Origin: Megaleporinus macrocephalus
Lineage: Eukaryota > Chordata > Actinopteri > Characiformes > Anostomidae
DNA length: 64,000 nucleotides
Direction: 5' to 3'
Assembly: GCA_021613375.1 (NCBI GenBank)
Contig: CM038720.1
Span: 43,916,189-43,980,188, forward strand
The translations under genes and the position numbers were made by a program. The notes beneath the pieces are model-generated. The model worked only from the letters and a program-made list of their open reading frames with translations. It made no database searches and was not told the origin of the DNA. The stretch's first letter is position 1. Every line of letters starts with the position of its first letter. This document shows positions 44,297 through 54,430 of this stretch, piece after piece.

Positions 44297-44646
44297 TATA
44301 AATGTCAAGCAGAGAGCAGAGAAGTGGAGAGCAGTGTAATCACTCTACCTGTGATGTAATAACATAACAAGTAACATTTTCAGACTGTCTTTGCTAACAA
44401 ACTATATCTACTGCTATTTTTTGATAAAATTCTTTTGTATAAACAGAGCATGCTACAAAAATGCTACAAAAAACAGATATTGTTTAACTTTCATGTTTAA
44501 ATATATGTTTACAAAATGTCTGTAATATAATATTATAAATACTGCATGTTGGGAAACATTAATATCAGTACAATTAACCACATAAGTGTATTCACTCTAT
44601 TATGCCAGTGCTTTCTACTCGATGATTTGTTTCTTCTTGTTTTCAG
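44297..44646 (+). promoter_or_regulatory. Promoter, non-coding exon 1 and 5' intron of receptor B6
   Basis: TATAAAT is at 44297-44303. The acceptor CTTGTTTTCAG has its AG at 44645-44646, one base before the ATG. The donor is weak; CAGT/GTAATC (GT at 44336) is the best candidate, giving an intron of about 311 bp. Confidence 0.5.
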
Positions 44647-44647
44647 G

Positions 44648-45631
44648 ATGTCACAGAAAAATGAAACTACCTTCGTAGCAGAGTTTTTCATTGTTGGATT
44701 CCCTGGACTTCAACCTGAATACTACAACCTCATAGGTTCCATTTTCTTTAGCATCTACATGATTATAATAACTGGGAATTCTATCTTCATAGTGCTTTTT
44801 GTGATTAAACCAGGTCTCCATAAACCCATGTACATCATCATGCTGAATCTGGCTGTGTCTGATGTCGGGTTCTGTACTGTAGCTCTCCCTAAACTGATCT
44901 CTCGCTACTGGTTCAATAACGGCTCCATCTCCTTCCAGCTCTGTCTGATGCAGAGGCAATTCGTCCACTATTTTGGCACACTGAACTCTCTTATCATGAT
45001 GATCATGGCTCTAGATCGTTACCTGGCTATCTGTTTTCCACTCAGGTATCCTGTACTGATGACTAACCAAACTATGAAAATTGTAACAGGTTTTTTTTGG
45101 ACATCTGCCATGATTTTTCCTGGCATTTCTACATCTTTGACTGCTAAGATGCCCTTCTGTGGGCCTAATTTGATACTGAATTGTTTTTGTGACACTGTTT
45201 CTATGAACAGTCTAGCCTGTGCTGATGTCAGTGCCCAGAATTATGTTTCCACCTCACTGGCCACATTTGTGCTTCTTTTGCCCTTTTCATTCATCATTTT
45301 CTCCTACATCAGCATCGCCATCGCCGTCATTAGAATGGCCAATATTCAAGGCCGGCTGAAAACATTTTCTACCTGTGTCACACAGTTAAGTATCATTAGC
45401 ATATATTACATTCCCAGATTCTTTGTGTACGTTACACCGTATGTACCCAACCTAAAACTGAACGTTGATCAGAAAATTTCACTCACTGTGTTTTATACAT
45501 TGTTCCCAGCGCTAGTAAACCCACTCATATACTGTTTCAGGAGCAAAGAGATCCGACAGCTGTTACTAAAGTGGTGCACTAGAAAAAAGACTATCAGTCA
45601 GAAAATGAATGTTGTATCTGTCTCTAAATAA
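44648..45631 (+). CDS. Odorant receptor, group B (copy B6)
   Basis: This predicts a 327-residue seven-transmembrane odorant receptor. NET glycosylation is at residues 5-7, AEFFIVGFPGLQ near 11-22 and DRYLAICFPLRYP at 123-135. PFCGPN..NCFCDTVSMNSLAC forms EC2, FSTCVTQL starts TM6 and PALVNPLIYCF is in TM7, with a basic tail ending VSVSK. The frame is open 34 codons upstream, but that part lies in the intron, and the ATG directly follows a splice acceptor. A 205-bp stretch over TM2-TM3 is almost identical to B7, while both sides diverge. Ligand unknown. Confidence 0.94.
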   Translation: MSQKNETTFVAEFFIVGFPGLQPEYYNLIGSIFFSIYMIIITGNSIFIVLFVIKPGLHKPMYIIMLNLAVSDVGFCTVALPKLISRYWFNNGSISFQLCLMQRQFVHYFGTLNSLIMMIMALDRYLAICFPLRYPVLMTNQTMKIVTGFFWTSAMIFPGISTSLTAKMPFCGPNLILNCFCDTVSMNSLACADVSAQNYVSTSLATFVLLLPFSFIIFSYISIAIAVIRMANIQGRLKTFSTCVTQLSIISIYYIPRFFVYVTPYVPNLKLNVDQKISLTVFYTLFPALVNPLIYCFRSKEIRQLLLKWCTRKKTISQKMNVVSVSK

Positions 45632-46329
45632 GCTCACAGCATGATGCTGTACACATACATATTATACATCACTGTGTTTGTCTTGTGTATTTAATATTTA
45701 TAAGTTTGTTAAGAGAAAATGTACTGAAAAATCCTATTAAAATAATTAAATTTACTCTGTCCATCAAAACACACTGTCAACAACTGATGTTGATTACTCT
45801 TGATACATATAAGAACATAAGAACATACCACATACTGGAAATAATGATGTATTTAACAAAAAATCTTTTTTATCTCTAAACTATTTAGCAGTTTAAGATG
45901 TTTATTAACATTGATGTGAGAAGTACAGCAGATTTTCTTGTATTTTCTGATCCTTGTTCATAATGGACTAGGCCTTTAGTGGGTTACTCTTTTTATACCC
46001 AAGCATAATTGCATCATTATTTTTAAAAATGTCATTGTTTTCTGAACATTTAATAACACTCCACTTAATTGTTTTTGGAAACTGGAAATGAGCAGATATT
46101 TACAAAAATAACTGTGAAATTTATAAGATAACACATTAAACTCTTGTTTTTGTATTGCTTTCATTTACATGCAGGTCACCATGGATTTACATGCAAATCA
46201 AATACCTTTATGTTGCATCAAGACAAAGATGTTTTTGCAATATTCAAAGCCTATGTGACAGTGTAACAGTGTATTAATGTTTAATTAATGATAAATATGT
46301 ACACATCAGATATACTGTTGTATTCAAAA
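45632..46329. other. 3' flank of receptor B6, no gene recognised
   Basis: AT-rich spacer without recognised features. Confidence 0.4.
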
Positions 46330-46950
46330 CTTTGGGCATCCCAGTTGCTGTTTTTTGGTCTTTAAAGTAAAAAGACTGATAGACCCATACTTGAGACTTA
46401 ACATTTCATGATAATTGTTAACTCATTTAGAACTTGGTGGCAGCAACACATCTTTTTAAAATAAAATTGGAACAAAAGTAAGTGGTACTCAGCTGGGTGA
46501 GCAAGTTGCAAAACATCACATGGCTGGGTATAAAAAGAGAACTCTAGAGAGGCGGAGTCTCTCAGAAGCAAAGATAGGCAGAGGTTTGTCTGCGAAAAAT
46601 GGCATATGAAATTTTGACAGCACATAATATCATCAAAAGATTCAGAGAATCTGGGGAAATCCCTGTGCACCAGGGACAAGGCCAATGGTTAGGGTTAGGA
46701 TTAGGGTTCAATATTGTATGCTTGTGATCTTTGGGCCATAAGAGGAAATCACTGCATAGGCTCAGAATCACTTCCAGACATCATTGTCTGTGAACCATAA
46801 ATATATTTCAGCAAGACAGTAAACTACAAACTGCATCCAGCACAACAGCAGGACTTTACAGAAGAAGAGTCCGGCTGCTGAACTGACCTGCCTGCAGTCC
46901 AGACGATTCACCAATAACTTACAAACTGTGTGTCAGATATGTCTCAGTTG
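46330..46950 (+). mobile_element. Tc1-like transposon remnant interrupted by telomeric repeats
   Basis: The left part has the GGAACAAAAGTAAGTGGTAC and AGAGAGGCGGAGTCTCTCAG words of a Tc1 5' region, shared in inverse orientation with 9.7-10.5 kb. At 46610-46780 the plus strand encodes transposase helix-turn-helix sequence (HNIIKRFRESGEIPVHQGQG), then a telomeric tract, then continuing transposase (FQKSLSVN-like region near 46760-46790). Near 46870-46900 a scrap of the catalytic block follows. The middle is deleted. Confidence 0.75.
46687..46709 (+). repeat. Interstitial telomeric repeat inside Tc1 transposase
   Basis: GGTTAGGGTTAGGATTAGGG lies between GACAAGGCCAAT and TCAATATTG. In related Tc1 elements as recalled, GGCC and TCAATATTG are separated by only about five bases. 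Confidence 0.9.
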
Positions 46951-47039
46951 ATGTCATATTTTTTTACAATTCAATCAAATTGATACTGAAATACTGATTC
47001 TTGGTACTGAAACTTAGAGACAAATGCCTTATGACTGAA

Positions 47040-47492
47040 TTGGTTCTTTAGCAACTAATATCAAAGCTGAAACACAGAACCTGGGTGAGATCTCAGACTC
47101 TGAGCTCAATTTAATTCTGCATGTAAACAAAGTAGCTGTAACAGTCAGCGTTGATCACTGTAATGGTCAGAGTTTATCGCTGTAATGGTCAGAGTTGATC
47201 ACTGTAATGGTCAGAGTTGATCACTGTAATGGTCAGAGCTGATCACTGTAATAGTCAGAGTTGATCACTGTAATGGTCAGAGTTGATGGCTGTAATGGTC
47301 AGAGTTGATCACTGTAATGGTCAGAGTTGATCACTGTAATAGTCAGAGTTGATCACTGTAATGGTCAGATCTGATCACTGTAATGGTCAGAGTTGATCAC
47401 TGTAATGGCCAGAGTTGATCACTGTAAGAGTCAGAAGTTGATCACTGTAATGGTCAGAGTTGATCGCTGTAATGGTCTGAGTTGATCGCTGT
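47040..47492 (+). mobile_element. LINE remnant with 22-bp minisatellite
   Basis: At 47077-47132 the plus strand encodes NLGEISDSELNLILHVNKV, the L2-like RT C-terminal block seen as NLRVTIDSDLTF... in the copy at 7760-7800. It then passes directly into an array built on the downstream DYCN motif. The sequence between (about 50 residues in intact copies) is gone. Confidence 0.75.
47132..47492 (+). repeat. 22-bp minisatellite
   Basis: About 16 copies of AGAGTTGATCACTGTAATGG plus two bases, with substitutions (GCTGTAATGG, CTGATCACTG) and one 23-bp unit. It is related to the array at 40881-41290 but lacks the 26-bp form. Confidence 0.95.
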
Positions 47493-47793
47493 ATAATATA
47501 TGCAACATATGGTTCATAATAATTACAATAATAAAGGATGATGTAAGCGTCATATTATCCAACATAGTTAAAAGTACTTTTGGTAAAGCATTGAACAAAA
47601 TATTCGGTTCCTTTAAATCTACTTACATTTTAAATATTGTGTAATAATTTAATAATGCACTTAAATGATTTAGCATTGGATCAACCTGCCCCATAACCCT
47701 GTATAACACGAAATATCGGGCTCATTCTATTACGTCATATATCTTCTGGTCTACTTCTCTGTCTGCAGGGATGGTCAGCATTTAATTTCAGTC

Positions 47794-48221
47794 TATAAAA
47801 GACAGGAGTGGAGCTCAGAGCAATAAGAGTGCGTGAGGGTAACTCAGAGAGAGGTAAGTCCTATAACTTTCCCCTTTACACATTTCTACAGTGTTTTGCT
47901 ATAATATCTATATTAGCAGTCTGCACCGATACATTTTAACAGAAAGGCCCATGTTGTTAGAGTTCACTATTTATTCAACAGTAGCTTTTTGCTTTCCAAC
48001 TGTAAAACACATCATTTGTGGATGTTAATATCCATGTAATAATAATATTCATTTATTCATATTTGTTTGTTTCATTATTCAGTTTAATGCGTATGTCTAT
48101 GCATAATTGTGTATTAAACCATGTATTTAAATTAACAGCTTACCGCATGCTAAAAATAAACAGCAATCCAAGATAATGTGAAAATGTTATATAATTTGAT
48201 CTATTTCTTCTTGTTTTCAAG
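47794..48221 (+). promoter_or_regulatory. Promoter, non-coding exon 1 and 5' intron of receptor B7
   Basis: TATAAAA is at 47794-47800. The strong donor GAGAG/GTAAGT has its GT at 47854, and the acceptor TTGTTTTCAAG its AG at 48220-48221, so exon 2 begins exactly at the ATG. The intron is 368 bp. This is the clearest of the seven and serves as the model for the others. Confidence 0.7.
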
Positions 48222-49211
48222 ATGTCAGAGAAAAATCAGACGATCTCCACTGTCGTAACAGAGTTTTTCATTGTTGGATTTCCAGGACTTCAGCCAGAAC
48301 ACTACAACCTTCTGGCTGCAGCTTTCCTCTGTATTTATGTCACTGTATTAGTGGGTAACTCTGTCTTTATGGTGCTGTTTGCAATTGAAACAAGTCTCCA
48401 TAAACCCATGTACATCATCATGCTGAATCTGTCTGTGTCTGATGTCGGGTTCTGTACTGTAGCTCTCCCTAAACTGATCTCTCGCTACTGGTTCAATAAC
48501 GGCTCCATCTCCTTCCAGCTCTGTCTGATGCAGAGGCTTTTAATCCACTATTTTGGCACACTGAACTCTCTTATCATGATGATCATGGCTCTAGATCGAT
48601 ATCTGGCTATCTGTTTTCCACTCAGATATCCTTTACTGATGACTAACCGAACTATGGGCCTCTTATCAGGGTTTTCATGGGTATCAGCCCTGATTTCCCC
48701 CAGTATTTCTTCATATTTGACTGCTAAGATGACCTTTTGTGGCCCCAATCTGATCATCAATTGCTTTTGTGACACCTTGTCTATGAACAGCTTAGCCTGC
48801 ACTGATACAAAAGCTGAATACCAAGTGCAATTTTCACTCGCCATGTTTGTTCTTCTTGTGCCGTTCTCTTTTATCATCTTCTCCTATGGCAGCATTGTGG
48901 TGACAGTGATCAGGACAGTGAACAGTCAAAGCAGAATGAAAGCCTTTTCAACTTGTGCCTCACAGCTGTGCATCATTAGTCTTTACTACACACCTCGCTT
49001 CTTTGTATATGCATCTCCTAACATACATAATTTAAAAATGAGCATTGATGAAAAACTGGCAGTTTCTATGTTCTATTCTCTGACGCCACCACTAGTAAAC
49101 CCTCTCATTTACTGCTTCAGGAACAAAAAGATCCAAAAACTTTTTGGGAAATGGTGCTTAAGGAGAAACATGATGAGTCCAAAAGTCAGTGTTGTCTTTT
49201 TCAATAAATGA
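48222..49211 (+). CDS. Odorant receptor, group B (copy B7)
   Basis: This predicts a 329-residue seven-transmembrane odorant receptor. NQT glycosylation is at residues 5-7, TEFFIVGFPGLQ at 13-24, GN near 45-46 and DRYLAICFPLRYP at 125-137. TFCGPN..NCFCDTLSMNSLAC forms EC2, FSTCASQLC starts TM6, PPLVNPLIYCF is in TM7, and the tail is KWCLRRN... ending VFFNK. The first base of the coding exon is the A of the ATG. It shares a near-identical block (48394-48598) with B6. It is the last receptor recognised in the window. Ligand unknown. Confidence 0.94.
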   Translation: MSEKNQTISTVVTEFFIVGFPGLQPEHYNLLAAAFLCIYVTVLVGNSVFMVLFAIETSLHKPMYIIMLNLSVSDVGFCTVALPKLISRYWFNNGSISFQLCLMQRLLIHYFGTLNSLIMMIMALDRYLAICFPLRYPLLMTNRTMGLLSGFSWVSALISPSISSYLTAKMTFCGPNLIINCFCDTLSMNSLACTDTKAEYQVQFSLAMFVLLVPFSFIIFSYGSIVVTVIRTVNSQSRMKAFSTCASQLCIISLYYTPRFFVYASPNIHNLKMSIDEKLAVSMFYSLTPPLVNPLIYCFRNKKIQKLFGKWCLRRNMMSPKVSVVFFNK

Positions 49212-49504
49212 GAAAACCTTTTCTGTTAGTCATCTTTTACTCATACTGATTATTAAGTACAGTAGAAATCTTAAATTTAAAGCCATATGTAAAGCACCAA
49301 ACTACTCATTGCGTACAGGCAATGTTATTCTTATAATATATCCTACGATATTTTTAATCTTATATTTTATATCTTATATTCCTTAAAACAATAAATGACA
49401 AAACTTAATGACAAGAAGATGTTTACTATGTTCTGCCACTGTTTAATGGCGTGCTCTTTAGGGGCTTAAAGATAGATTTTTGTCTCCATCTTGTGGTCAA
49501 AGTG
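49212..49504. other. 3' flank of receptor B7
   Basis: AT-rich, no gene recognised. Confidence 0.3.
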
Positions 49505-50150
49505 ATATATACAGTGCTGCTTGAAAATTTGTAAACCCTGTCTACATACATTTAATTTATAATAAAATATAGATTTCCATTTTATACATATTGATACGAT
49601 AATAAACATATCATATAAAATACATTGTTTTTCCTTTATTTATTGAACTTAACACTAAATGTATTTGTAGGCAAAAGTATGTGAACCTCTGTTTTCAGTA
49701 ACTACAAATTACTGTTAATAAACCCTGCACATTGACCTCGCAAATTCCTCCTCACAGAACGGCTTCAACTGCATCATGTTGGTGGGCTTTCTTTCAAGGA
49801 CTACACACAAGTTCTGCCTCAACAATACTATTGGATTAAGGTAGCCTTCACCATGAACTCTGACTCAGTTGTTCCAAAATACATTTAGCTTTAACCATTC
49901 TTTATAGACTCTAAGGTGTTTTTCATGGTCGTTGTCTTTCTGCACCTTATGTTGGACTTCATTTCACTGATGGGAGTCTTAAAATACTTCTGTGGAATGT
50001 CTTGGTACAATCCAGAATTCATAGCTTTATAAAATGAAGGCAAGCTGTCCCGGTCCAAAACAGAACTTGTGATTCTGCCACCATTGTATGTGGGCTGGGA
50101 TATGGGTCTTATGCTGTCATATGGGGTTTAGCAAAAATAATATTTCATAA
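49505..50150 (-). mobile_element. DNA transposon remnant, probably Tc1/mariner-like
   Basis: It begins with ACAGTGCTGCTTGAAAATTTG and TGTAAACCC, an end shared by a common fish non-autonomous Tc1-type element. The interior (AAGTATGTGAACCTCTG, then TGTTCCAAAATACATT and TGGTCGTTGTCTTTCTGCA) matches that element's decayed transposase in reverse orientation, as recalled. The right end is not defined and no frame is intact. Confidence 0.6.
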
Positions 50151-50220
50151 AGATCCATTTATCCATTCTTTCTCCAAACGACCATTCCATAAACACTTTT
50201 ACAAGTGTATTTTACACGTT

Positions 50221-50510
50221 GGGGATCTCTCAAAGGACAGTTTGGTGATAATAATTAAGGTTAGACCCAATAATTTAATTTAAAAACTCAGGGGCACTCA
50301 TTAGGGTCTACTGATGGACCATACTGACAGTCCAAGGTGACTTTGTTAAAATCTGGGCCTTAGGTTCTTTACAAATCCCTCAAGGACACTTTGGTGAATT
50401 ATCCCAAAACAATTAAGGTTAAACTCAGGAAAGGGTTAATTGATAACTGACTACTCAGGATCACTCATTAGGGTCTACTAAAGGGGGGTCAGTACATGTC
50501 CCCTTGGTCA
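50221..50510 (+). repeat. Diverged tandem duplication, about 160 bp
   Basis: Blocks at about 50226-50330 (CTCTCAAAGGACAGTTTGGTG and CACTCATTAGGGTCTACTGA) recur in order at about 50386-50490 (CCCTCAAGGACACTTTGGTG and CACTCATTAGGGTCTACTAA). Confidence 0.7.
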
Positions 50511-50570
50511 CTTAATAGCACACACCACATAAAGTATATTTTTCAATGTACACTGAAATACAGATTAAGA

Positions 50571-50580
50571 GGGTTAGGGT
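50571..50580 (+). repeat. Short TTAGGG tract
   Basis: GGGTTAGGGT, fewer than two full units; significance is low when taken alone. Confidence 0.5.
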
Positions 50581-51200
50581 AATTACCAGCCAACATGAAC
50601 TGGAACCGTGGCTGTGTCTGTTGTAAACAAGGTATACGCACATCTTAGTGAGATTATCTGTTGAAAGATCAGGACAATCCATTTTCTGATTAAGTACCTT
50701 CAAAGTGGCTTTTGAAAAATTACAAGTGGCTTGGTGTGGATTTATTTTTCGGAGGCTCCTCTCCCCGTACTAGCGCTGAAAAATAAACAAAAGGGGATCC
50801 CAGGTGGGGGCGCTGGCAGCGGGTCGTACAAGCAGCACACAGTTAAATGGCAGTTTCAGGCGATCCAGGTGTTCTATCAGTTCATCCTACCCATCGATCG
50901 GTCCTACCAAGGCTTATTGCGCATGTGCACATGACCATTAAGTCAAGATTTTGATGACTGGTGTGTACGTGCATAATTTTACCCTTGTTGTTTATAATGT
51001 TTTAACATTTTTTAATTGTTTTATTTAAGCTTGTTATCTAAATTTAGCCTAATGTTACTGTCTGCTTGAGTGTTCCAAAAGCGTTCGTGGCAGCTCATAA
51101 TCGCTGACAAAATAGCAGGGGGTGCTGTTTTATGACCATATTTACACTCAACTTATCAATTAATAAAATAATCAAATAATCCAGCTGTGGTTTTAATGCA
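50581..51200. other. Intergenic, no gene recognised
   Basis: Mixed AT-rich sequence leading into the CpG-rich block. Confidence 0.3.
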
Positions 51201-51239
51201 CTTGCAGTATTATTTTCTACCAAAGTAGCACAGACTGAC

Positions 51240-51780
51240 AGATCTATGCCACGGTAAGACAAACCGACACCGGCGGTGCAGCTCAGTCCCCTAGGCGACA
51301 GAACAGGCAGAGAGAGCGGAACAGGAAGAAAGGAGACGCGAAACACGGAGATGACGTTAGAAACAGGTCCTGCAGCTCCGACGCTACTCGCCTGACTGAG
51401 CCTCAGTGTGCTCCCTTTATGCTCCGGACCCACCGGGATCGGAGCCGTCAGCTGGCCCCGCCCTCCCAGCCATGCGTTCGCGTGCTGTCCAAAACACGAG
51501 GTGCTGAAGGAGCTGTCTGCTCGTAAGGGTCCGCTCCTTCAGCCGTCTGGAGAGCTGCCCTCGTCGGTGTTGATACTCTGAGGCTCTCTCTGAGGGGTTT
51601 CTTTCCTCCTTCCTTCGTTTCTTTTGTAGCTCGAGTTCTCTTTTTCCTGCTGTTTACAGCTCCTTACCGTTTTTCCACAAACATCACAGATCACGTCTTG
51701 GCTGTGTGTGGAGCTGAAATATCTGAAACAGCTCCGTTTAGCTCTGACTGACTGAGCAGCGTGCCGCTACACTTATGCAT
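51240..51780. promoter_or_regulatory. CpG-rich promoter-like region
   Basis: GC and CpG content rise sharply here (CGACACCGGCGG, CCGACGCTACTCGC, GGCCCCGCCCTCCC), unlike the rest of the window. A GC-box-like CCCCGCCC is at about 51456-51463. The minus-strand 112-codon frame (51095-51433) is not recognised. A CpG-island promoter for an unidentified gene, or a GC-rich retroelement, are both possible. Confidence 0.4.
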
Positions 51781-52335
51781 CACTTACCCAGGTGGAAAAA
51801 AAAATAGTTCCCACCAGCCGCGTATCATTTAGACATGATCTCAAGAGTTTAGTTACTTTCCACTGTGTTCCTGTTAATCATATACATTACCTCTCATGAC
51901 TGAATTATCAAAAGTATCGATATTTTGATCTGAGAATCGATTTTAGAGCATAAAGATCTGGTATCTGGGGTTTAGTGCTCAACAGCGCAATTTTACTCTC
52001 CAGATTGGAGTTCGAATTCAATGCTGAGTGACGAGGCAGTTCCCGTAAATTTCATAGGTTAATCCCACCGACCTTAAACACGGGCTTCCCAAACCGTGTA
52101 CAAGGTGGCTTCCTGGGACAACCGAATTTAACCAGACATACCTCTCCTCCAGTGATCGTCGAAGGAGAAATAAACTAGAATTCTTATCTATAGCATCAGG
52201 AAAATTACAGCGAGTTGATCTTTGCGTCGCACGCAGCCGGAGTAGTCTGCCTCTTCCCCCGTCTCTTTCGCCGCTGTTTTCGTCTTCCACCGTAGTAAGC
52301 GCAACAGGTATCCGACGCCGCCGGTAAGAACAAAG

Positions 52336-52965
52336 GTGGATCGTACCAGACGGGCACAGCATACGTTTGAGGTTATACGTCACAGGGTTTACCCGCAGCT
52401 GCTCCGCCCACACCTGCAGCCAGCCCCGAGTCCACACCAATTTCCATCTACCGCGGCATCATCCGCTCTGCCTTTCCAGTCTGCAGGAGCCGGGCGATCA
52501 TCCTTCCATCATCCTGGTTCTCGCAATCTGTTTCAATTGACTTATGATCGCAATTCTTCAACTCTGCTGGAGGCCCTGTTCCTCACCATACAGCTTCACG
52601 ACTGGCCTTCTTCCATAGTCGCAAGCCGCCCAAATTTCAATTCTCTCACCCAAGTTCTTTATGGTTTCCGCTCATTGTTTCACAGCCTGCCCTACATCAT
52701 CCACCTCATCGATTACTCAATAACCCTACCTACCACCAGCTCGCAGCACCACGCTGCCTATTTCAGCTCCCGTTGCCAGTGCATTCTTCCCTCAGCTGAG
52801 AAAATCCTCGGTCCGCTACAAGCCAGAGTTCCTCCTTATTATTCTCGACTTGACTTCTTTCCAAGCATCACTACCTCACGACGATCTCTTCATCCTTTTC
52901 CTCCCAGGTTTCCTTCATCAGCCGATCCGTATTTAACAGCTCACGTCCCTCCTGGGCCAGATTAA
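52336..52965 (+). CDS. Unrecognised 209-codon open frame in GC-rich block
   Basis: This is the longest open frame outside the receptors, LINEs and simple-repeat arrays. The product would be rich in Ser, Pro and His, with no signal peptide, membrane segment or motif that I recognise; the C-terminal 60 residues are especially Pro/Ser-rich. Base use (many C, CpG) differs from the receptor genes. The opposite strand is also open (52018-52440). Sequence after the stop (52973-53100, SNAKGLSSFIDVAPSTGF) continues in similar style in another frame, as if one longer coding region had suffered a frameshift. It may be a decayed retroelement ORF. No function proposed. Confidence 0.25.
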   Translation: MDRTRRAQHTFEVIRHRVYPQLLRPHLQPAPSPHQFPSTAASSALPFQSAGAGRSSFHHPGSRNLFQLTYDRNSSTLLEALFLTIQLHDWPSSIVASRPNFNSLTQVLYGFRSLFHSLPYIIHLIDYSITLPTTSSQHHAAYFSSRCQCILPSAEKILGPLQARVPPYYSRLDFFPSITTSRRSLHPFPPRFPSSADPYLTAHVPPGPD

Positions 52966-53170
52966 CCTTGCCATGCAAAAATCCAATGCTAAGGGCCTCT
53001 CTTCATTCATCGACGTCGCTCCCTCCACTGGTTTCAGCAGCTACCACGCTAGACGTTTTGAGCAAATGCACCCTGCAGTGGCAGTGACAACACGTGACAA
53101 CACAGCAAAGGTTTGCAGACCGTTTTTTTTAAAAACAACAACAACAAACAAACAAACAGTAGCTTCCTGA

Positions 53171-53802
53171 AAAATAATCTGGATATTGATGTGTGGATAT
53201 TTGGTAGTGTAATTGGATTTAGAAAATGGTGATCTGATGCCAGTTTTGAATGTATTAGTAACTAGCCTGTCAATTTAAGATTGTTGCATTTACAGTATGT
53301 AAATTTTAATAAAGAAGAGAACAGTCTCATATCTACATATTAACTGCATGTCTTCTGTTCTGTGGGGAGGGGGACATGAGGGTGGGGAGGTAGAAAATTA
53401 AACATTAAAACAATAAAACAAAACAATAAATAGACAATAAAGTAAAAATAAGCTAGAATATATAAGTTTAGTAAAACTGAAATATATAAAGGACTATACA
53501 AAGCATACACAAGATATATACATAAGATATACAGGAGGACATATGTAGAAACTTTTGCATTGGCAGGTTATCTAAGAAGATACATCTATTTAAAGTGACT
53601 TAGTGATATTGTCCATAGCAGCGATATCAGAATAAATAATACACTGTAAAACCTAATAAGTTTGCTAAACTCAAAGGTTTTGTTGTAACCGATTACCTAA
53701 GAAATTTTAAGTTTATGATATATAATTTTTAAGTACAGTTAACTTAAAAAAAATAAAATTCAAAATAAAATATATAAGTTCAGGAAAATCTTAAATTTTG
53801 GA

Positions 53803-53868
<66 letters not shown>

Positions 53869-54224
53869 TTTAACTTAATTTAGTACTACATTAGTTTTAG
53901 TAAGAATTATATAATTAATCTAATTTCCCCCATCTTTTCCTGAAAACAAAATATATGATATTAAACAACTTATTTACTCAAAAGATGAATGTGCATCTAA
54001 CTCTTAGGTAATCCTAGTCAATATTATTTCAACCAACTACTACTGAGTAATTTACAAAACATGAAATCACACCAACCAAGTTATTTATTAAAATGATAAA
54101 ACTCAAAGGCAATTATAACATTTAAAAACAGGCTGCCATTTCAAAGACACCAACAGACAGTAACAATTAAACAAAAAAACGGCCTGTCATTGTACAATTA
54201 TAGACCATTTATGCACATGTGCAT
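53171..54224. other. AT-rich repeat region
   Basis: A/T-rich with AAATAA-type runs. Around 53640-53780 the words ACACTGTAAAACCTAATAAGTTTG and TTAAGTTTATGATATA, and near 54000-54090 similar TTACTCAAAAGATGAA-type words, resemble a common fish non-coding repeat. The class is not determined. Confidence 0.4.
53811..53864. repeat. AT dinucleotide microsatellite
   Basis: About 25 AT units with one GT interruption. Confidence 0.95.
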
Positions 54225-54430
54225 TTAGGTTTTGGTTGTTTGGTTCAGTCTTTCAACAAGTCGTTTTTCCCACTGAGCACACATGGTTTTAGTGGTTTTC
54301 CATCTTCCAGACACATCAGTACTTTCTGGACAAATATATATGTGTAGATGAGCTTCTTTGGAAGCTTCTTCTCCAGCAGCGAAAAGGGCGATAGGAGTGT
54401 CAGTGATGTCCGGCTCTTCTTTATACTGCA
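54225..54430 (-). CDS. Possible terminal exon of an unidentified gene
   Basis: On the minus strand a good acceptor (TGCATGTGTTTTGCAG) is followed by an open frame of about 67 codons starting YKEEPDITDTPIALFAAGEE and ending ERLNQTTKT-stop. Composition (Glu/Lys/Thr-rich, balanced) looks like real protein. A second frame with a similar look lies upstream at 54790-55059, also behind a CTGCAG acceptor. I do not recognise the family. It may be an exon of a multi-exon gene or an old relic. Confidence 0.3.

Noticed and set aside
52018..52440. 140-codon minus-strand frame in the GC-rich block
   Set aside because: It overlaps the plus-strand frame, and long frames on both strands are expected in CpG-rich DNA; no motif is visible.
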